From NCBI GenBank assembly GCA_016713325.1, contig JADJPJ010000031.1, positions 1-64,000 of the forward strand: a stretch of DNA of 64,000 bases. Reading direction: 5' to 3'. The notes beneath the pieces were generated by a model. That model had not been told where the DNA came from and ran no database searches. It worked only from the letters and a program-made list of their open reading frames with translations. Shown here piece by piece: positions 1 to 10,463 of this stretch (within the stretch, counting starts at the first letter, position 1; every line of letters begins with the position of its first letter). A program made the translations under genes and the position numbers. Source of the stretch: Candidatus Flexifilum affinis. GTDB lineage: Bacteria > Chloroflexota > Anaerolineae > Aggregatilineales > Phototrophicaceae.

Positions 1-157
1 CGTGCAATTATATTAGTGCGCGGGGGCTGGTGATACAGCAAAATTTGCTTATTTGTGCCTTCCTCAATATATTCATTGCAGTTACGCGATTACCGCAGAC
101 TTACGAAAAATCGTAATACTGACGATGCCGAACCGCGCGCATCGGGAGAGCCTTGAC

Positions 158-1724
158 GTGAAACTTTCCGGATTGATCCTCGTGTTCATCGTCTTTCTTA
201 CCTTGTGCCTCTCTGCCTGGCCCGGGAGCCGACGCGTCTGGTCATCGGTTATGCCGACAATGGATCTGCTGGATGTTCAGCGGGCATTTGGCACCCACTT
301 GCCACCACCGATTTCATCACCCAGGCGCTTATCTGGTATAGCCTGGGATCGGCCGACGTTCTGGTGCCGGACCTGGCCGAGAGCTATTCTGTCTCGCCGG
401 ATGGTCCGGCGCTCACCTGAGTTTCTGATACCGGGATACACGTTCTCAACAGGACGTCGCTGGACGCCGCCGCCGTACAAGCCTCGATCGAGCGTTACCG
501 AGCCATCAGCCCGTCTTCCTTCGACTGGGGTGACCTGGACTTATGCAGGTGGTCGATGCTCGAACGCTGGAGACGACATTTGTGGTGCCTCCTGCCTATA
601 TGTCTCGGTGTTTTGCATCCGGCTTTGGCGCGCCCTTCGACACCGCTGCTGCTGCCGAGGCCGGCGATGATGCGTTTGCGGCTGATCGGTGGCATCGGAC
701 CCTTCGTCCTTACCGACTGGACGCGCGGCACGGAAATGCGGCTGACTCGCAACGAGCGCTATCGCACCAGCCTGCGCTTTTGTCAGCAACAAGGGACCCG
801 CGCTGATCGGCGAGGTGCTGGTTCGCTTCATTCCGGATCCCCTGACGCTGATCTTGAACTGGAAGCCGGAAGCATCGATCTGGTCATCAGCATTGCCCAG
901 TTCACCCGTCGCCAGCCTTCCAGAACAACCCCTGACGTGACGTTGACCAGCGCCGAATATCCCAGCTTCCAGGGTTTGGTCTTCAATAACATGCGACCAC
1001 CGTTCGGCGACATTCCGCTTTCGCAGCGCCATCGCTTCGGCGGCGGTGGACCGCGACACTCTGGCTGCGGTGTGCTGGAAGGCACGGTCATTCCAGCGAT
1101 CGTTCCTTTCGGCCAGCATGGTCGCTTACGATCCTCGATCGTCGCCTACTCTGAAGAGAAACAGCCGTATAGTGCCGAGCAGGCCAAGCAGTTCCTGGCA
1201 GACGCCGGTTTTGTCCGACAGCGACGGCGATGGCGTGGTCGAAAGGATGGGGCGCCGGTCATTCTTGAATTCCTGGTCGCCAGCGATGACCAGCGACAGA
1301 CGGCTACCAGCGCGTTTCAAGATTCAGGCCATGCTCCGGAAATTGGCATCGGCGTGGAGATCGCGCAGTTCGATCAAAGCTTCATCTACGATCAGATGAC
1401 AATGGTGGTTCGATCTGGCATTTGCCGGCTTACAACTGGTTCGACCCGGACGTCATGCTCTACACCTATACCGAGCGCGGGCCGTAACTGGCCGGGTGCA
1501 GAGACCGAAGGTCGCGCGACTGCTGAACGAAGGACGCAGCGTGATTGATACGGATGCGTCGGGAGATGTACGGTCAGGCGCAGCGACTGTTGATCGATGA
1601 AGGTGGCGGCTATTCCGCTCTGGACGGAGCTGACGGTCGTCGCCAATCGCAACTGGGTCAGTGGGCTGCTGGTCCATCCGGTTGCGGGACATCTGTTCCT
1701 GAATGGCGTGACGGTCAACCACTA
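158..1724 (+). pseudogene. Peptide ABC importer substrate-binding protein, DppA-like, frame-broken
   Basis: Remnant of an extracytoplasmic binding protein of the dipeptide/oligopeptide importer family (SBP_bac_5). A GTG at 158 opens a hydrophobic, signal-peptide-like segment (LSGLILVFIVFLTLCLSAW). After that, family-like pieces occur in alternating frames: VPDLAESYSVSPDG near 370-415 (N-terminal lobe), QFLADAGF near 1190, and the C-terminus LFLNGVTVNH before TAA at 1722. No single frame is open for more than about 1 kb and none carries the whole family signal. The two permease remnants that follow on the same strand support the call. Whether the breaks are real decay or consensus errors cannot be told from the sequence. 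Confidence 0.6.
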
Positions 1725-1813
1725 AGTCTGGGGCATCGTGGGCGGCGTGATGGTCAACTCCGCCGCCTGCCTGCCGAGTTTCATTCTGACGCCGTGGTTG
1801 CCCTGAGCCCCGG

Positions 1814-2732
1814 ATGACGAAGTATCTGCTGCGCCGGCTGTTGTTTTCTCTGCCCACCCTGATCGGCGTCACGCTGCTGGTATTCGTCGTTCTGTATCTC
1901 GCCCCGGCGATCCGCGCAAATGATGCTGGGACCTCGCGCGACGCCGGAACAAGTCGAGGCGCTGCGTGAGAGTTGGGTCTCGGCAGACCCGTTCTCGAGC
2001 AGTACGCACCAGTTGGCTCGGCGGGATCCTGTCAAGGGAACTTTGGACGTTCCATTGCGGCGCGCCAGCCGGGCATTGTCGCTGATTGCAGCAGTTTCCG
2101 TATACGCTGGCGATCGCGCTTACGGCACTGCTGCTCATCGTGAGTTGTCGCCATACCCCTCAGTGTGATTTCGGCTGTGCGACGCAACACGCTGCTGGAC
2201 AATGCCCTGAGCAGTCTTTCGATTTTGTTCTTCTCCATACCTGATTTCTGGCTGGCGATCATGCTCATGCTGGTCTTCGCCATTCAACTGCGCTGGCTCC
2301 CCATCTCTGGCACTGGCACCTGGCAGGCGGGTGTTCTGCCCCGCTGGCGCTCCTCCTCGCTGCCATGTCGGTTCCGTTGCCCGCTTGATGCGTGGCGAAA
2401 ATGATCGAGTGCTGCACGAGAATTACATGCGGACGGCTGAAGCCAAAGGGCTGACCCCCGGGCGGGTGAACTTCGTCCATGCTCTGCGCAATGCGCTGGC
2501 GCCGGTGCTGGTCTATATCTTCCTGACCATCCCGTGGCTGCTTGGGGGAGCGGTAGTGATTGAGACGATCTTCGCCTTCCCCGGCGTAGGCAGGCTGATG
2601 TTCCAATCCATCTTGAACCGGGACGTGCCGGTCGTGCAGGGAGATCCTGCTGATCATCGCCACCTCGACCGTCACCTTCAACCTGCTGGGGACATCGTGA
2701 CCGCGCAGCTTGACCCCCGCGTGCGCTACTGA
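1814..2732 (+). pseudogene. Peptide ABC importer permease, DppB-like, frame-broken
   Basis: Inner-membrane permease of the BPD_transp_1 family. The ATG at 1814 gives MTKYLLRRLLFSLPTLIGV, the classic DppB/OppB start. MMLGPRATPEQVEALRESW continues it near 1920 in another frame. Membrane segments lie near 2165-2330 (LSILFFSIPDFWLAIMLMLV). The cytoplasmic EAA-type loop (NYMRTAEAKGLTPGRVNFVH) is near 2425-2485, and the end ...LDPRVRY is followed by TGA at 2730. At least four frame changes are needed to read it through. It lies 90 bp after the binding-protein remnant and 10 bp before the DppC remnant, the usual operon order. Confidence 0.75.
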
Positions 2733-2742
2733 GGTGCGGCGC

Positions 2743-3626
2743 ATGGAGACGATGAAGGCGAGCAATGGGGCGACTCAACTGCGACGGCAAAACTCGTATG
2801 GGCCGCAGATCCAACGCTTTCGAAGGCATCGGCTCGGCATGATCGGGCTGGCATTCCGTCTTGCTGATCGTGCTAACGGGAGTTTTCGCGTCGGTGATTG
2901 CGACACATCCGCCGGCAAGAGCAGAACCTTCGCCAGATGCGGCAGCCGCCGAGGCGCAGAACACTTTCTCGGGACCGATCATGTGGGCCGAGACGTCTTC
3001 AGCAGGGTGGTCTACGGGGCGCAGATAGCGCTGGCACCGGCCTGACCCTGATCCCGATCGAGGCGATCATTGGCATCACCATTGGCGTCGTCAGCGGCTA
3101 TTTCGGCGGCTGGATTGGCGTGTTCCTGTCCATTCTGGTGGATGTGTTCTGGGCATTTCCGCCGGTTGTGCTGGCGTTGGGCATCATCACGACCCTGGGA
3201 CCAGGGCTCCAACAATGTCATCATTGCCATCGCACTGATCAGTTGGGCGCCCTTCGCGCGTGTGACGCGCGCCAGGTCCAAAACTCCGCCGGCTGGAATA
3301 CGTCCGAAGCCAGCCGGAGCTTTGGCGCAGGACCCTGGAGTATCCTCGTGCGCCACATCGCGCCAAATGTACTGCCGACCAGCCTGGTCATGGCCACGCT
3401 GATGCTGCCGACCGCGCTGCTGGCCGCGTCGTCGCTCAGTTTCCTGGGTTTCGGCGCTCAACCCCCGACCCCGGAATGGGGCGCCATTCTGAACGAGGGC
3501 CGCGAGCATCTGCGTACGGCGCCGTGGATCTCAACATATCCGGGACTGGCGATCGTGATTACTGTGCTGGGCTTCAATTTCCTGGGAGATGGTTTGCGCG
3601 AGGCCTTGGATCCCAAACTGAAGTAG
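2743..3626 (+). pseudogene. Peptide ABC importer permease, DppC-like, frame-broken
   Basis: Second permease of the peptide importer. It starts with ATG at 2743 (METMKASNG). A FRRHRLGMIGLA segment typical of DppC N-termini is near 2815. Membrane segments follow in shifting frames (IGITIGVVSGYFGGWIGVFL near 3070). The C-terminal third (3330-3626) is clean and carries ILVRHIAPNVLPTSLV and the family ending FLGDGLREALDPKLK. Frame changes occur near 2860, 3040, 3210 and 3320. No ATPase genes of this importer follow; the next gene is an enolase-superfamily enzyme. Confidence 0.75.
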
Positions 3627-3674
3627 ACGGACTCCCTGAAGACCATACCCCGTGCCTTGAGCGAAGAGGGACGA

Positions 3675-4784
3675 ATGCGGATCAAAGACATACGCACTTT
3701 TTGTCGCTACCAGCCCTTCAAGATCGACTATGGCATCTCCAGCGGTCCCACGGTGGGCGAGTATTTCGTCTATATCAAGATCGTTGGCGAGGATGGCGTT
3801 GAAGGGATCGGCGAAGGGGCTCCATCTATCCCATTCAGCGCGGAGGACTATGGCACCGCGCTGCATGTCATTCGCACCTACCTGCGGCCAGCGCTCATCG
3901 GTCTCGACTCCCTGGATCTGGGTCGATCTCAGCCACGATGGATCGCGTGCTGCCCCACCACTCGATGGCCAAGGCGGGCATCGACGATGGCCCTCTATGA
4001 TCTGAATGGCAAGTGCCTGGAGATGCCGGTGTATCAGCTCCTGGGCGGCGTCTTCCGTGAAAGTTCCGCTGATCTCCGGGATCGGCATCAGCACGACCGA
4101 GCGCATGATCCGCAAGGCCGACGAGGCGGTTCGACAGGGAGCCAGGACCGTGAAAATGAAGATCGGCATCGATCCACGCGACGATCTCGATCGTGTGCGC
4201 GAGGTGCGCCGGGTGATTGGGCCAGACGTTCGTTTTCGTGTCGATGCCAACCAGGGCTGCAATCTGAGCGACTATATGACCACGTTCCGCCGCATGGAAG
4301 CCTACGATCTGGAGTTTCTTGAGCAGCCGCTGCCGACGTGGGATTTGGACGGGCTGCGGCGGCTGTGCGCGGCGCTCGACACCCCGGTGCTGATCGACGA
4401 AGGCGTCTACACCCCGCATGACCTGATGACTCTTATTCGGCATGAGGCTGTGGATGCCGTGAACATCAAGATCGAAAAAACCGGTCTCAGCGGTGGAAAG
4501 CGGATCGCCGCCATCGCCGAAGCCGCCGGGCTGCCCTGTATCGTTGGCAGCATGATTGAGACGGGCGTTGGCACGGCGGCGGGGGTGCATTTCGCCATCT
4601 CCGCTCCAGGCGTCACCATGCCTGCGAGATCGGTTCCCCCGGCCATGTTCTTCGATGAGGATGTCATTGAGGAAACCCGTATTCGACCCTTCCGCCTGAA
4701 CGTTGCTGGAATGTGCCCTCAGGCGCCGGGCTGGGTGTCACACTGCGCCAGGAAATCGATGCACTCTTTGAGACGGAGACATGA
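3675..4784 (+). pseudogene. Enolase-superfamily (MR/MLE) enzyme, dipeptide-epimerase-like, frame-broken
   Basis: Mandelate racemase/muconate lactonising enzyme family protein, about 369 codons when the frames are joined. The N-terminal capping domain is read from ATG 3675. The barrel carries the K-x-K catalytic lysines (TVKMKIGID, near 4150), metal ligands in RVDANQG, EFLEQPLP and PVLIDEGVY, and NIKIEKTG near 4465. Frame changes occur near 3925, 3985, 4060 and 4625. The KxK pair and the linkage to a peptide importer and a peptidase suggest an L-Ala-D/L-Glu-type dipeptide epimerase; substrate specificity is inference. Its stop overlaps the next gene's ATG by 4 nt (ATGA at 4781), indicating a former translationally coupled operon. 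Confidence 0.7.
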
Positions 4785-7095
4785 GCGTGCGCGACATCAC
4801 TGAGCGGTATAACAGCGCCCAGCGCTTTCTGCCGGGTAATGCCATTCAACGAGTCTACAACTGGTTTGTTCGCCCACAGTGGATTGATGGACAACGGTTC
4901 TGGTACCGGCTGCGTACACGCCGAGGCCACGAGTTCATCTATGTAGATCCCGATCGACTGGAACGTCGCCTGGCGTTCGACCATGAAAGACTGGCTGCAC
5001 TGCTCGGCGCTGCGTTGACGCAAGCGGTCGACCCCTATGCGCTGCCCTTTGCGTCGATCCGGTACATGGATGGGAACAGCGCCATCGAGTTCGACGTGGA
5101 CGAGCTTACCTGGACTTGCTCTCTGGACGATTATGTGTTGACCAGCCGTCGCACAGAGTCAGAAGATGGGTCGCTGGTCTCGCCGGACGGACGGTGGGCG
5201 GTATTTGTCGGGACCAACAATCTGTGGCTGCGCAACATGGCATCAGGCGAGTGCGCCGCTCACCCAGGACAGCGTCGACTATTTTGCCTACGGTCTGGAG
5301 CAGGGCGGCAGCATGACCTCGCTCACTGACGCGCTGGCGGGCAAGCGGCTGCCGCCGGCGGCACAATGGTCGCCGGACTCCCGTTGTTTGCTGACCATTC
5401 GCGTCGACGAACGTCAGGTGCCGTTGATGCATCTGCTGCAGAGCGTACCGCCAGATGGGGCCCTTCGTCCGATGCTGCACAGCTACAAGCTGGCAATGGC
5501 CTCGGACGAACATCAACCGATCTGACCTACTGGATAGTCGATGTGTTCACCGGTCGTGCTATCCGACCCAGGTTCCCCAGCAGCATGGCGCGGGCGAGTC
5601 TGTTCTACTGGGGTCAGTTCGACATGCAGGTCCCGCGTGTGTGGAGTGAAGACAGCCGGCGGCTCTACGTCCATACCGTCAGCGCCGACCAGCGCCAGCT
5701 GGCGCTGTACGAGGTCGAGGCGGCGACCGGCATAGCTCGCCAGGTTATGGCTGAAGGTCAGATACGCCGATCTATTTCAACACGTTTCGCTTCGACAACC
5801 CGAACTACCGCGTCATCGACAACGGCAGGGGACTCCTCTGGTTTTCCGAGCGGAGTGGCTGGGCGCAGTTGTACCATGCCGATGCTCAGACCGGCGAGCT
5901 TCAGTACGCCATCAGCCACGGCGAAGGCGTGGTGCGCGACATCCTGGCGGTCGATGAGGCGAGTGGATGGGTCTATTTCACCGCCAGCGGGTTGGAAAGA
6001 GGGCGCGATCGGTATTTTCGTCATCTCTATCGTGCACGTTTGGACGGTGGCCGCCAGGAGCTGCTAACGCCGGAGAATGCGGAGCATCTGGTCACGGCTT
6101 CGCCGAACAAGTCGTTCTTCGTTGACAGCTATGGCCGTCTGGACACCCCCCTGCGCACCGTCGTGCGTGGCAGCGAGGGGCGGGTATTGTTCGTGCTTGA
6201 GGACAGCGATGCTGCCGATCTCGTGGAGTTGCGCTGGAGGCCGCCGGAACCGTTCACAGCCAGCGCGCGTGATGGCGTGACAGAAGTGCACGGCGCCCTG
6301 TACTATCCCACCGACTTCAACCCTGAATTGCGCTATCCGGTGGTGGACATGATCTATGGTGGGTCGCAGCTCACGGTGACGCCCAAGCTTTTTCCTCTGA
6401 CGACTGGCTCACCGCTCGGCTCAGTTCCCGAGAATCAACTAGAAGACTTCTGGGCGCCACAGGCGATGGCGGAGCTGGGCTTCCTCGTCATCGTGATCGA
6501 CGGCATGGGCACGCCGTACCGCGATCGCGCGTTCCACGAGGCGGCCCTGCGCGGATCGGGTAACGCGGGCGGTGCTGCCGATCATATCAGCGCCATCACC
6601 GAACTTGCGGCAGCGCGACCCTACATGGATATCGATCGGGTGGGTATCTGTGGCCATTCTGGTGGAGGAGAGAATTCGCTGAAGGCGCTGCTGCGCTATC
6701 CAGAATTCTTCAAGGTAGCCGTTTCGTCGGCGGGGTCGCACGACATGCGCGCCTACCAGGCTGGTGCAGGCTTAAGCGATACGGGGCCGGGAGTCACCGA
6801 CTTTCTGACGAATACGAACGCCGCCCTCGCTCCCCGTCTAGAGGGCAAGCTGCTGCTGGTTTACGGCGATATGGACGAGAACTGCCACCCGCTGCACACG
6901 CTGCGTGTGGTCGATGCCCTCATTCGCGCGAACAAGGATTTCGATCTCCTCGTTCTTCCCAACCGCAATCACGGCTTCACCCTTGATCCCTACTTCATAC
7001 GCCGACGATGGGATTACTTCGTGCGTCATCTTCGAGGCGAGGCGCCGCCGGCAGACTTCGATGTCGCGCCCGGTGATGTGAGCGCTGTGCTGTAG
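4781..7095 (+). pseudogene. S9-family serine peptidase (DPP IV / acylaminoacyl-peptidase type), frame-broken
   Basis: Prolyl-oligopeptidase-family peptidase, about 770 codons, with an N-terminal beta-propeller (4781 to about 6250) followed by an alpha/beta-hydrolase domain. The hydrolase part is uninterrupted from 5869 to 7095. It shows the nucleophile elbow GICGHSGGGENS (near 6650), the acid in VYGDMDENCHP (near 6860) and the catalytic histidine in NRNHGF (near 6965). The propeller half needs three frame changes, near 5250, 5525 and 5765. With the peptide importer and epimerase upstream it completes a peptide-uptake and degradation operon. The intact catalytic half makes consensus errors upstream a serious alternative to true pseudogenisation. 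Confidence 0.75.
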
Positions 7096-7131
7096 ATGCC
7101 GAAAACCGAGTGGCTGCAATTGTGCAACTGA

Positions 7132-7374
7132 ATGCTGCGGGCGGGATTGTCGGCGATTGCCACGGCGCGGCAGGCGGCGTTGCTGCTGACGGTGCACGGC
7201 TACGAAATCCCCGCCTACGCCGTAGAGAACGACTTCTACCGGCAGGCGCTGGAACTGCTGAAGGGCATCGTCGGCGACTACTCACTGCGTAAAGCGCTGC
7301 ACCTGAGCATTGACGGCAGCGCGCCGGCCTATTCAGCACACCCGTCTAGGATTTCAACCGATTCAAGAGCCTGA
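7132..7374 (+). other. Unrecognised ORF fragment downstream of the peptidase
   Basis: An 80-codon reading frame with ordinary amino-acid composition (ARQAALLLTVHGYEIPAYAV, then ENDFYRQALELLKGI) and no match to a family I know. No ribosome binding site is evident before its ATG. It lies between the degraded peptide operon and a small HTH gene, so it may be the end of a decayed gene. The rest of 7096-7459 holds nothing I can identify. Confidence 0.25.
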
Positions 7375-7459
7375 AAACAAACCAAACAGATGCTTTGTTC
7401 CTCAGCAGGAACCAACACGAAGTCATAATCCCGCTCATCGATCGCCTGTGCGCTACCGT

Positions 7460-7939
7460 ATGCCATCCATTGACGAGCTGCGCACATGGCTGGGCGTGAA
7501 GCCGACAGCAGGCGATCCCGTCGAGATAGATGAACTCCGCAGTCCGAAGTCCTACCGTCAGGCGCTGGAGCGGGAGTTCATCCGCCGCCGACCGGGGCAG
7601 TATCCGCAGGCATGGCTGGCTGAGCGGCTGGGCGTATCCATCCGGTCGATCTACAACTACCACCGCGCAGAAGGAATTGTCGCTGAGCCGTGCTTCATCA
7701 CTACGACGCTCACCTGGAGCAACTACGAACGCATGCTCCCTCCGCCTGGAATGGCGAAACGAATGGGCCTGAACACGCGAGGCAGATTCATCGAGAACGG
7801 GGTTGGCAAGCGCTACCCGGCGCTAATAGGCGTAGCGCAGCGGCTCATGGGGCAGGGGAGGCACATCGTGGTGTGTGAACGCACTTTCAGCCACTACAGA
7901 GTACACGAAATCTCGTCTTCCGTGCCGCGCATTGAATGA
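7460..7939 (+). CDS. Small protein with a central helix-turn-helix, function unknown
   Basis: A 159-residue protein when started at ATG 7460 (MPSIDELRTWLGVK); the frame stays open about 150 bp further upstream but without a convincing start. Residues about 50-73 (AWLAERLGVSIRSIYNYHRA) have the pattern of a helix-turn-helix, with the small residue and Ser-Ile spacing expected for a recognition helix. The C-terminal half contains GRFIENGVGKRYPALIGVAQ and has no family I recognise. No partner gene is adjacent: a degraded operon lies upstream and a transposase relic downstream. A mobile-element-borne regulator or replication-type protein is possible but not supported directly. Confidence 0.5.
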   Translation: MPSIDELRTWLGVKPTAGDPVEIDELRSPKSYRQALEREFIRRRPGQYPQAWLAERLGVSIRSIYNYHRAEGIVAEPCFITTTLTWSNYERMLPPPGMAKRMGLNTRGRFIENGVGKRYPALIGVAQRLMGQGRHIVVCERTFSHYRVHEISSSVPRIE

Positions 7940-8035
7940 TGAGAATACCGGACTTGCGTTTCAGATGGGCCTTGCCGCCGCCTCAAGCTCACGCAAGGGC
8001 CGAGCAATGGGTGTTTTCAGTTCGCCTCAAATATC

Positions 8036-8234
8036 TTGCCGACTATTGATTTGAACCTACGGCACCTCACGCGCATGGTGAAGGATTACATTCGCTACGA
8101 CAATGCCACCTGCCCCTCACCAGAGGCTTGCCAGACAAGCTCCCAATCTCCTAACACGTACTCCGCAGGGCTTCATCCGTTGCCGCGATGTACTCGGAGG
8201 CACTCTGCACGATTACTACCGCGACGCCGCTTGA
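8036..8234 (+). pseudogene. Transposase C-terminal relic (integrase-core, IS481-like)
   Basis: Two short pieces in different frames match the tail of an integrase-core transposase. LRHLTRMVKDYIRYDNAT (near 8055-8110) corresponds to the strand that precedes the RPHQ motif. HQRLARQAPNLLTRTPQGF followed by VLGGTLHDYYRDAA, ending at TGA 8232, is the C-terminus. The same ending (VLGGLHHDYRRSA) is seen in the minus-strand transposase fragment at 61.4 kb. The DNA after the stop (TCTCCCTCAGATNCG, near 8274) also matches the 3' flank of that copy. One frame change and the loss of all upstream domains make it a dead relic. Confidence 0.6.
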
Positions 8235-8315
8235 ATGTTCCCTCAGATAGGGTTTTTCCACCCTACAGCCTTTTCTCCCTCAGATACGCTAAGTAGCCCC
8301 TCAGGATTCGAGATC
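8235..8315 (+). repeat. 3' flank of the IS481-like relic, shared with other copies in the window
   Basis: The sequence after the relic's stop contains TTTTTCCACCCTACA (near 8252) and TTTCTCCCTCAGATACG (near 8273), then GTAGCCCCTC and AGGATTCGA. The first block recurs near 27600 (TTTGTCCACCCTACA). The second recurs, inverted, near 61330-61365. I take it as the non-coding 3' end of one IS family. The remaining bases to 8389 show no gene. Confidence 0.5.
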
Positions 8316-8389
8316 ACACTTCGAGCGAACCTGTAGCAGGTATCGCCTGGACATTTCCATACCAAACAGCAGCCCATCAACGTTCGCAT

Positions 8390-9832
8390 TTAGCTCGAGT
8401 CATCACTATAGTCCAGATACTCGGTGTAGCGCTTCCTGCGAATCGGCGTGATGCCTGTCCAGGCGGCGAACTCGACCAATTCGCGCGTGACATCGCCTAA
8501 GCCTACGGCGTAGTGGTGTGGATGACCGCCGATCGTCAGCGTATGGACCAGATCCTGTAGCGTGATGAGTTCACGGTTGAGCGTGAAGTCGGTAAACCAC
8601 CCGCGAGTGCCGTCGTAGCCAGGGTTGTCGCGCTCGACGATTTCGGCGCCGACGATCAGCAGGTTGTCGCCACTGCGGCTGATATAACTGACCGTAGCCG
8701 TGTTCGCCGCGAAGACCTGATCGCCCGCCACGCCGTAGACGTTCTCCGACTTACGTCCCAGCGTGGCGTGATCCACCCACTGGATACCGTCCTTGTTGGC
8801 AAAATGGCGCGGGGAGACGCCGCAGTGCCACATCAGCGCGGCAGGGTTGAGCGTGTCGATCACGGCCATGTCGAGCAGCGTCGACGAGCCGCGCGCGCCG
8901 GTGAGCACATTGAGCAGGTACATACTGATTGCGCCATAAACGTCGCCTTCGCAGGCGACAGCCACCCCCTCCTCACTGCCCATCCAGCCGTAGGCCATAC
9001 ACGGCGCGACGCGATAGGCCTCCTGAAATTCCGACCAGCATGAGACCGCCAGCGCATCGTAGCCCAGTTCCTGGGTCATGTCGCGCATCGCCAGGTAGAG
9101 CCGTGTCACGCGGTCAAAAGCGCCAAGCTCGGATACTCGCACCGACCGCGCGGCTGAGTAGATTTCGCCGGCGGCATGCGCCACCGGCTCCGGGGCATAG
9201 CTCTTGGCTCGCTCGATCAGATCGCTAAGGGTGTGCGGCACAATCTCGACGCCAAGGTTTTCTTTCAGACGGCCCGAGTCGAACTGCATGTTGATGAACC
9301 CCGGCGCCAGCCCGCCAAACCAGCCGACGCGTGCCTGCCGCATCGCCTTGACGTCGGTCAGAGCGCGCACAGTGATTCCGAAAGGCCGCTGGAACTCCTG
9401 CGCTTCGACATGGCCGTAGAACCACTTGAACGGAATGTGCTCGTCTTCGAGCGTTTGGGTCAGGATGCTGGCGAAATGGCTCATCGACACGAACGAATGC
9501 AGCTTGATATCGCCGGCCGGGTTTGGCTCCGGTGTGGCCCACAGGCCCATGCGTGGTGCGGCGCGCGCCAGCGGGAGAATCTGCTCACCGATACTGCACC
9601 CGGCCGTTTGCAGGAGGAGGAAGTCGATCTTCTCTGCCTTCAGCCGCTCGGCCGCCTGCTCAGCCGCTTCGACCGACATCACCTCGTCGGCAATGGCGAC
9701 GAGCTCAAATCCCCAGGCATCCGCAAGGGCGTTCAGACCGGTGATGGCGCGTTCGCGCTGATGATATTCGGTCGCGAAATAGCTGGCGATCGAAGTGCCG
9801 ACGTAGCCTACCCGCAGCTTAACCTTCGCCAT
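8390..9832 (-). CDS. L-fucose/L-arabinose isomerase family protein
   Basis: A 480-residue cytoplasmic protein of the L-fucose/L-arabinose isomerase superfamily, which interconverts aldoses and ketoses with a divalent metal. The N-terminal Rossmann-like half (VKLRVGYVGTSIASYFATEY) and the later segment VSCWSEFQEAYRVAPCMAYG follow the family pattern; the substrate is not predictable. It is the last gene of the long minus-strand cluster, and its start overlaps the end of dhaL by 14 nt. Its position beside a DhaKL-type kinase and a LacD/YihT-type aldolase suggests it makes the ketose that is then phosphorylated and cleaved. Length and frame are intact. Confidence 0.8.
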   Translation of the reverse strand: MAKVKLRVGYVGTSIASYFATEYHQRERAITGLNALADAWGFELVAIADEVMSVEAAEQAAERLKAEKIDFLLLQTAGCSIGEQILPLARAAPRMGLWATPEPNPAGDIKLHSFVSMSHFASILTQTLEDEHIPFKWFYGHVEAQEFQRPFGITVRALTDVKAMRQARVGWFGGLAPGFINMQFDSGRLKENLGVEIVPHTLSDLIERAKSYAPEPVAHAAGEIYSAARSVRVSELGAFDRVTRLYLAMRDMTQELGYDALAVSCWSEFQEAYRVAPCMAYGWMGSEEGVAVACEGDVYGAISMYLLNVLTGARGSSTLLDMAVIDTLNPAALMWHCGVSPRHFANKDGIQWVDHATLGRKSENVYGVAGDQVFAANTATVSYISRSGDNLLIVGAEIVERDNPGYDGTRGWFTDFTLNRELITLQDLVHTLTIGGHPHHYAVGLGDVTRELVEFAAWTGITPIRRKRYTEYLDYSDDSS

Positions 9833-10460
9833 GTTGCCCCTCCCAGAACTCGTGCAGCGTCACAAACAGGATGGCCACCGAGCGAGCACCGGCATCCACA
9901 TGGCCGATGGCGCGCTCGCCGGCGAATTTGGCTCGTCCGAACTTCGCGACCATACCTGCCGTCGCAGAGGCGCCGTTCTCCGCCGCGTTTGCCGCCGCCG
10001 CGAAAACGGCACCCAGATCGCTCGTATTGACAAAGGCTGCGACGGCCGGCGCCAGCGCGTCAACCATGGTCTTGTCGCCAGGAGAGGCCTTGCCCCGAGC
10101 CTGCACACCGGCCAGGCCTGCGCTCAGAGCGGATCGCCAGTCCTCCAGAGCGACTTCCGGCCGGTCCTTCACAGCCAGGCTCATGCGCAGGAATAGAGTG
10201 CCATACAGGGCGCCGGAAGCACCGCCCATGCGGTTGAGCAGGGATTGCGAGGTCACCTGCAACACTGTTGCGGGGGTGGGTTCGCTCAGGTTTGCCGCTT
10301 TTTCGGCAGCATCGGCAAAGGCCGCCGCCAGCGCCTCGCCATGATCGCCGTCGCCCAGCGCTGAATCCAGGGCATTCAATTCGCCTCTGGCCGCCTGCAT
10401 CGCCTCATACAGCGCCTGGATCAACCCAACAAAGCCTGGCCCATCCCATACCACCGCCAT
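9819..10460 (-). CDS. dhaL: Dihydroxyacetone-kinase-type subunit DhaL (nucleotide-binding)
   Basis: A 213-residue all-helical DhaL/DAK2-domain protein that carries the ADP/ATP site of the two-part kinase. Metal and nucleotide ligands are visible in LGDGDHG (residues about 36-41), followed by NRMGGASGALYGTLF and KTMVDALAPA, all typical of the family. It starts 3 nt after the DhaK stop, so the two subunits are made from one message. No DhaM (phosphotransferase donor) gene is in the window, so ATP may be the direct donor. In this setting the substrate is more likely a ketose or deoxyketose than dihydroxyacetone itself (inference). Confidence 0.9.
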   Translation of the reverse strand: MAVVWDGPGFVGLIQALYEAMQAARGELNALDSALGDGDHGEALAAAFADAAEKAANLSEPTPATVLQVTSQSLLNRMGGASGALYGTLFLRMSLAVKDRPEVALEDWRSALSAGLAGVQARGKASPGDKTMVDALAPAVAAFVNTSDLGAVFAAAANAAENGASATAGMVAKFGRAKFAGERAIGHVDAGARSVAILFVTLHEFWEGQHGEG

Positions 10461-10463
10461 AGC

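Noticed and set aside
9176..10030. 284-codon open frame on the + strand
   Set aside because: Antisense shadow of the isomerase and dhaL genes; rich in Arg/Pro/His with no recognisable motifs, while the minus strand carries well-conserved families.
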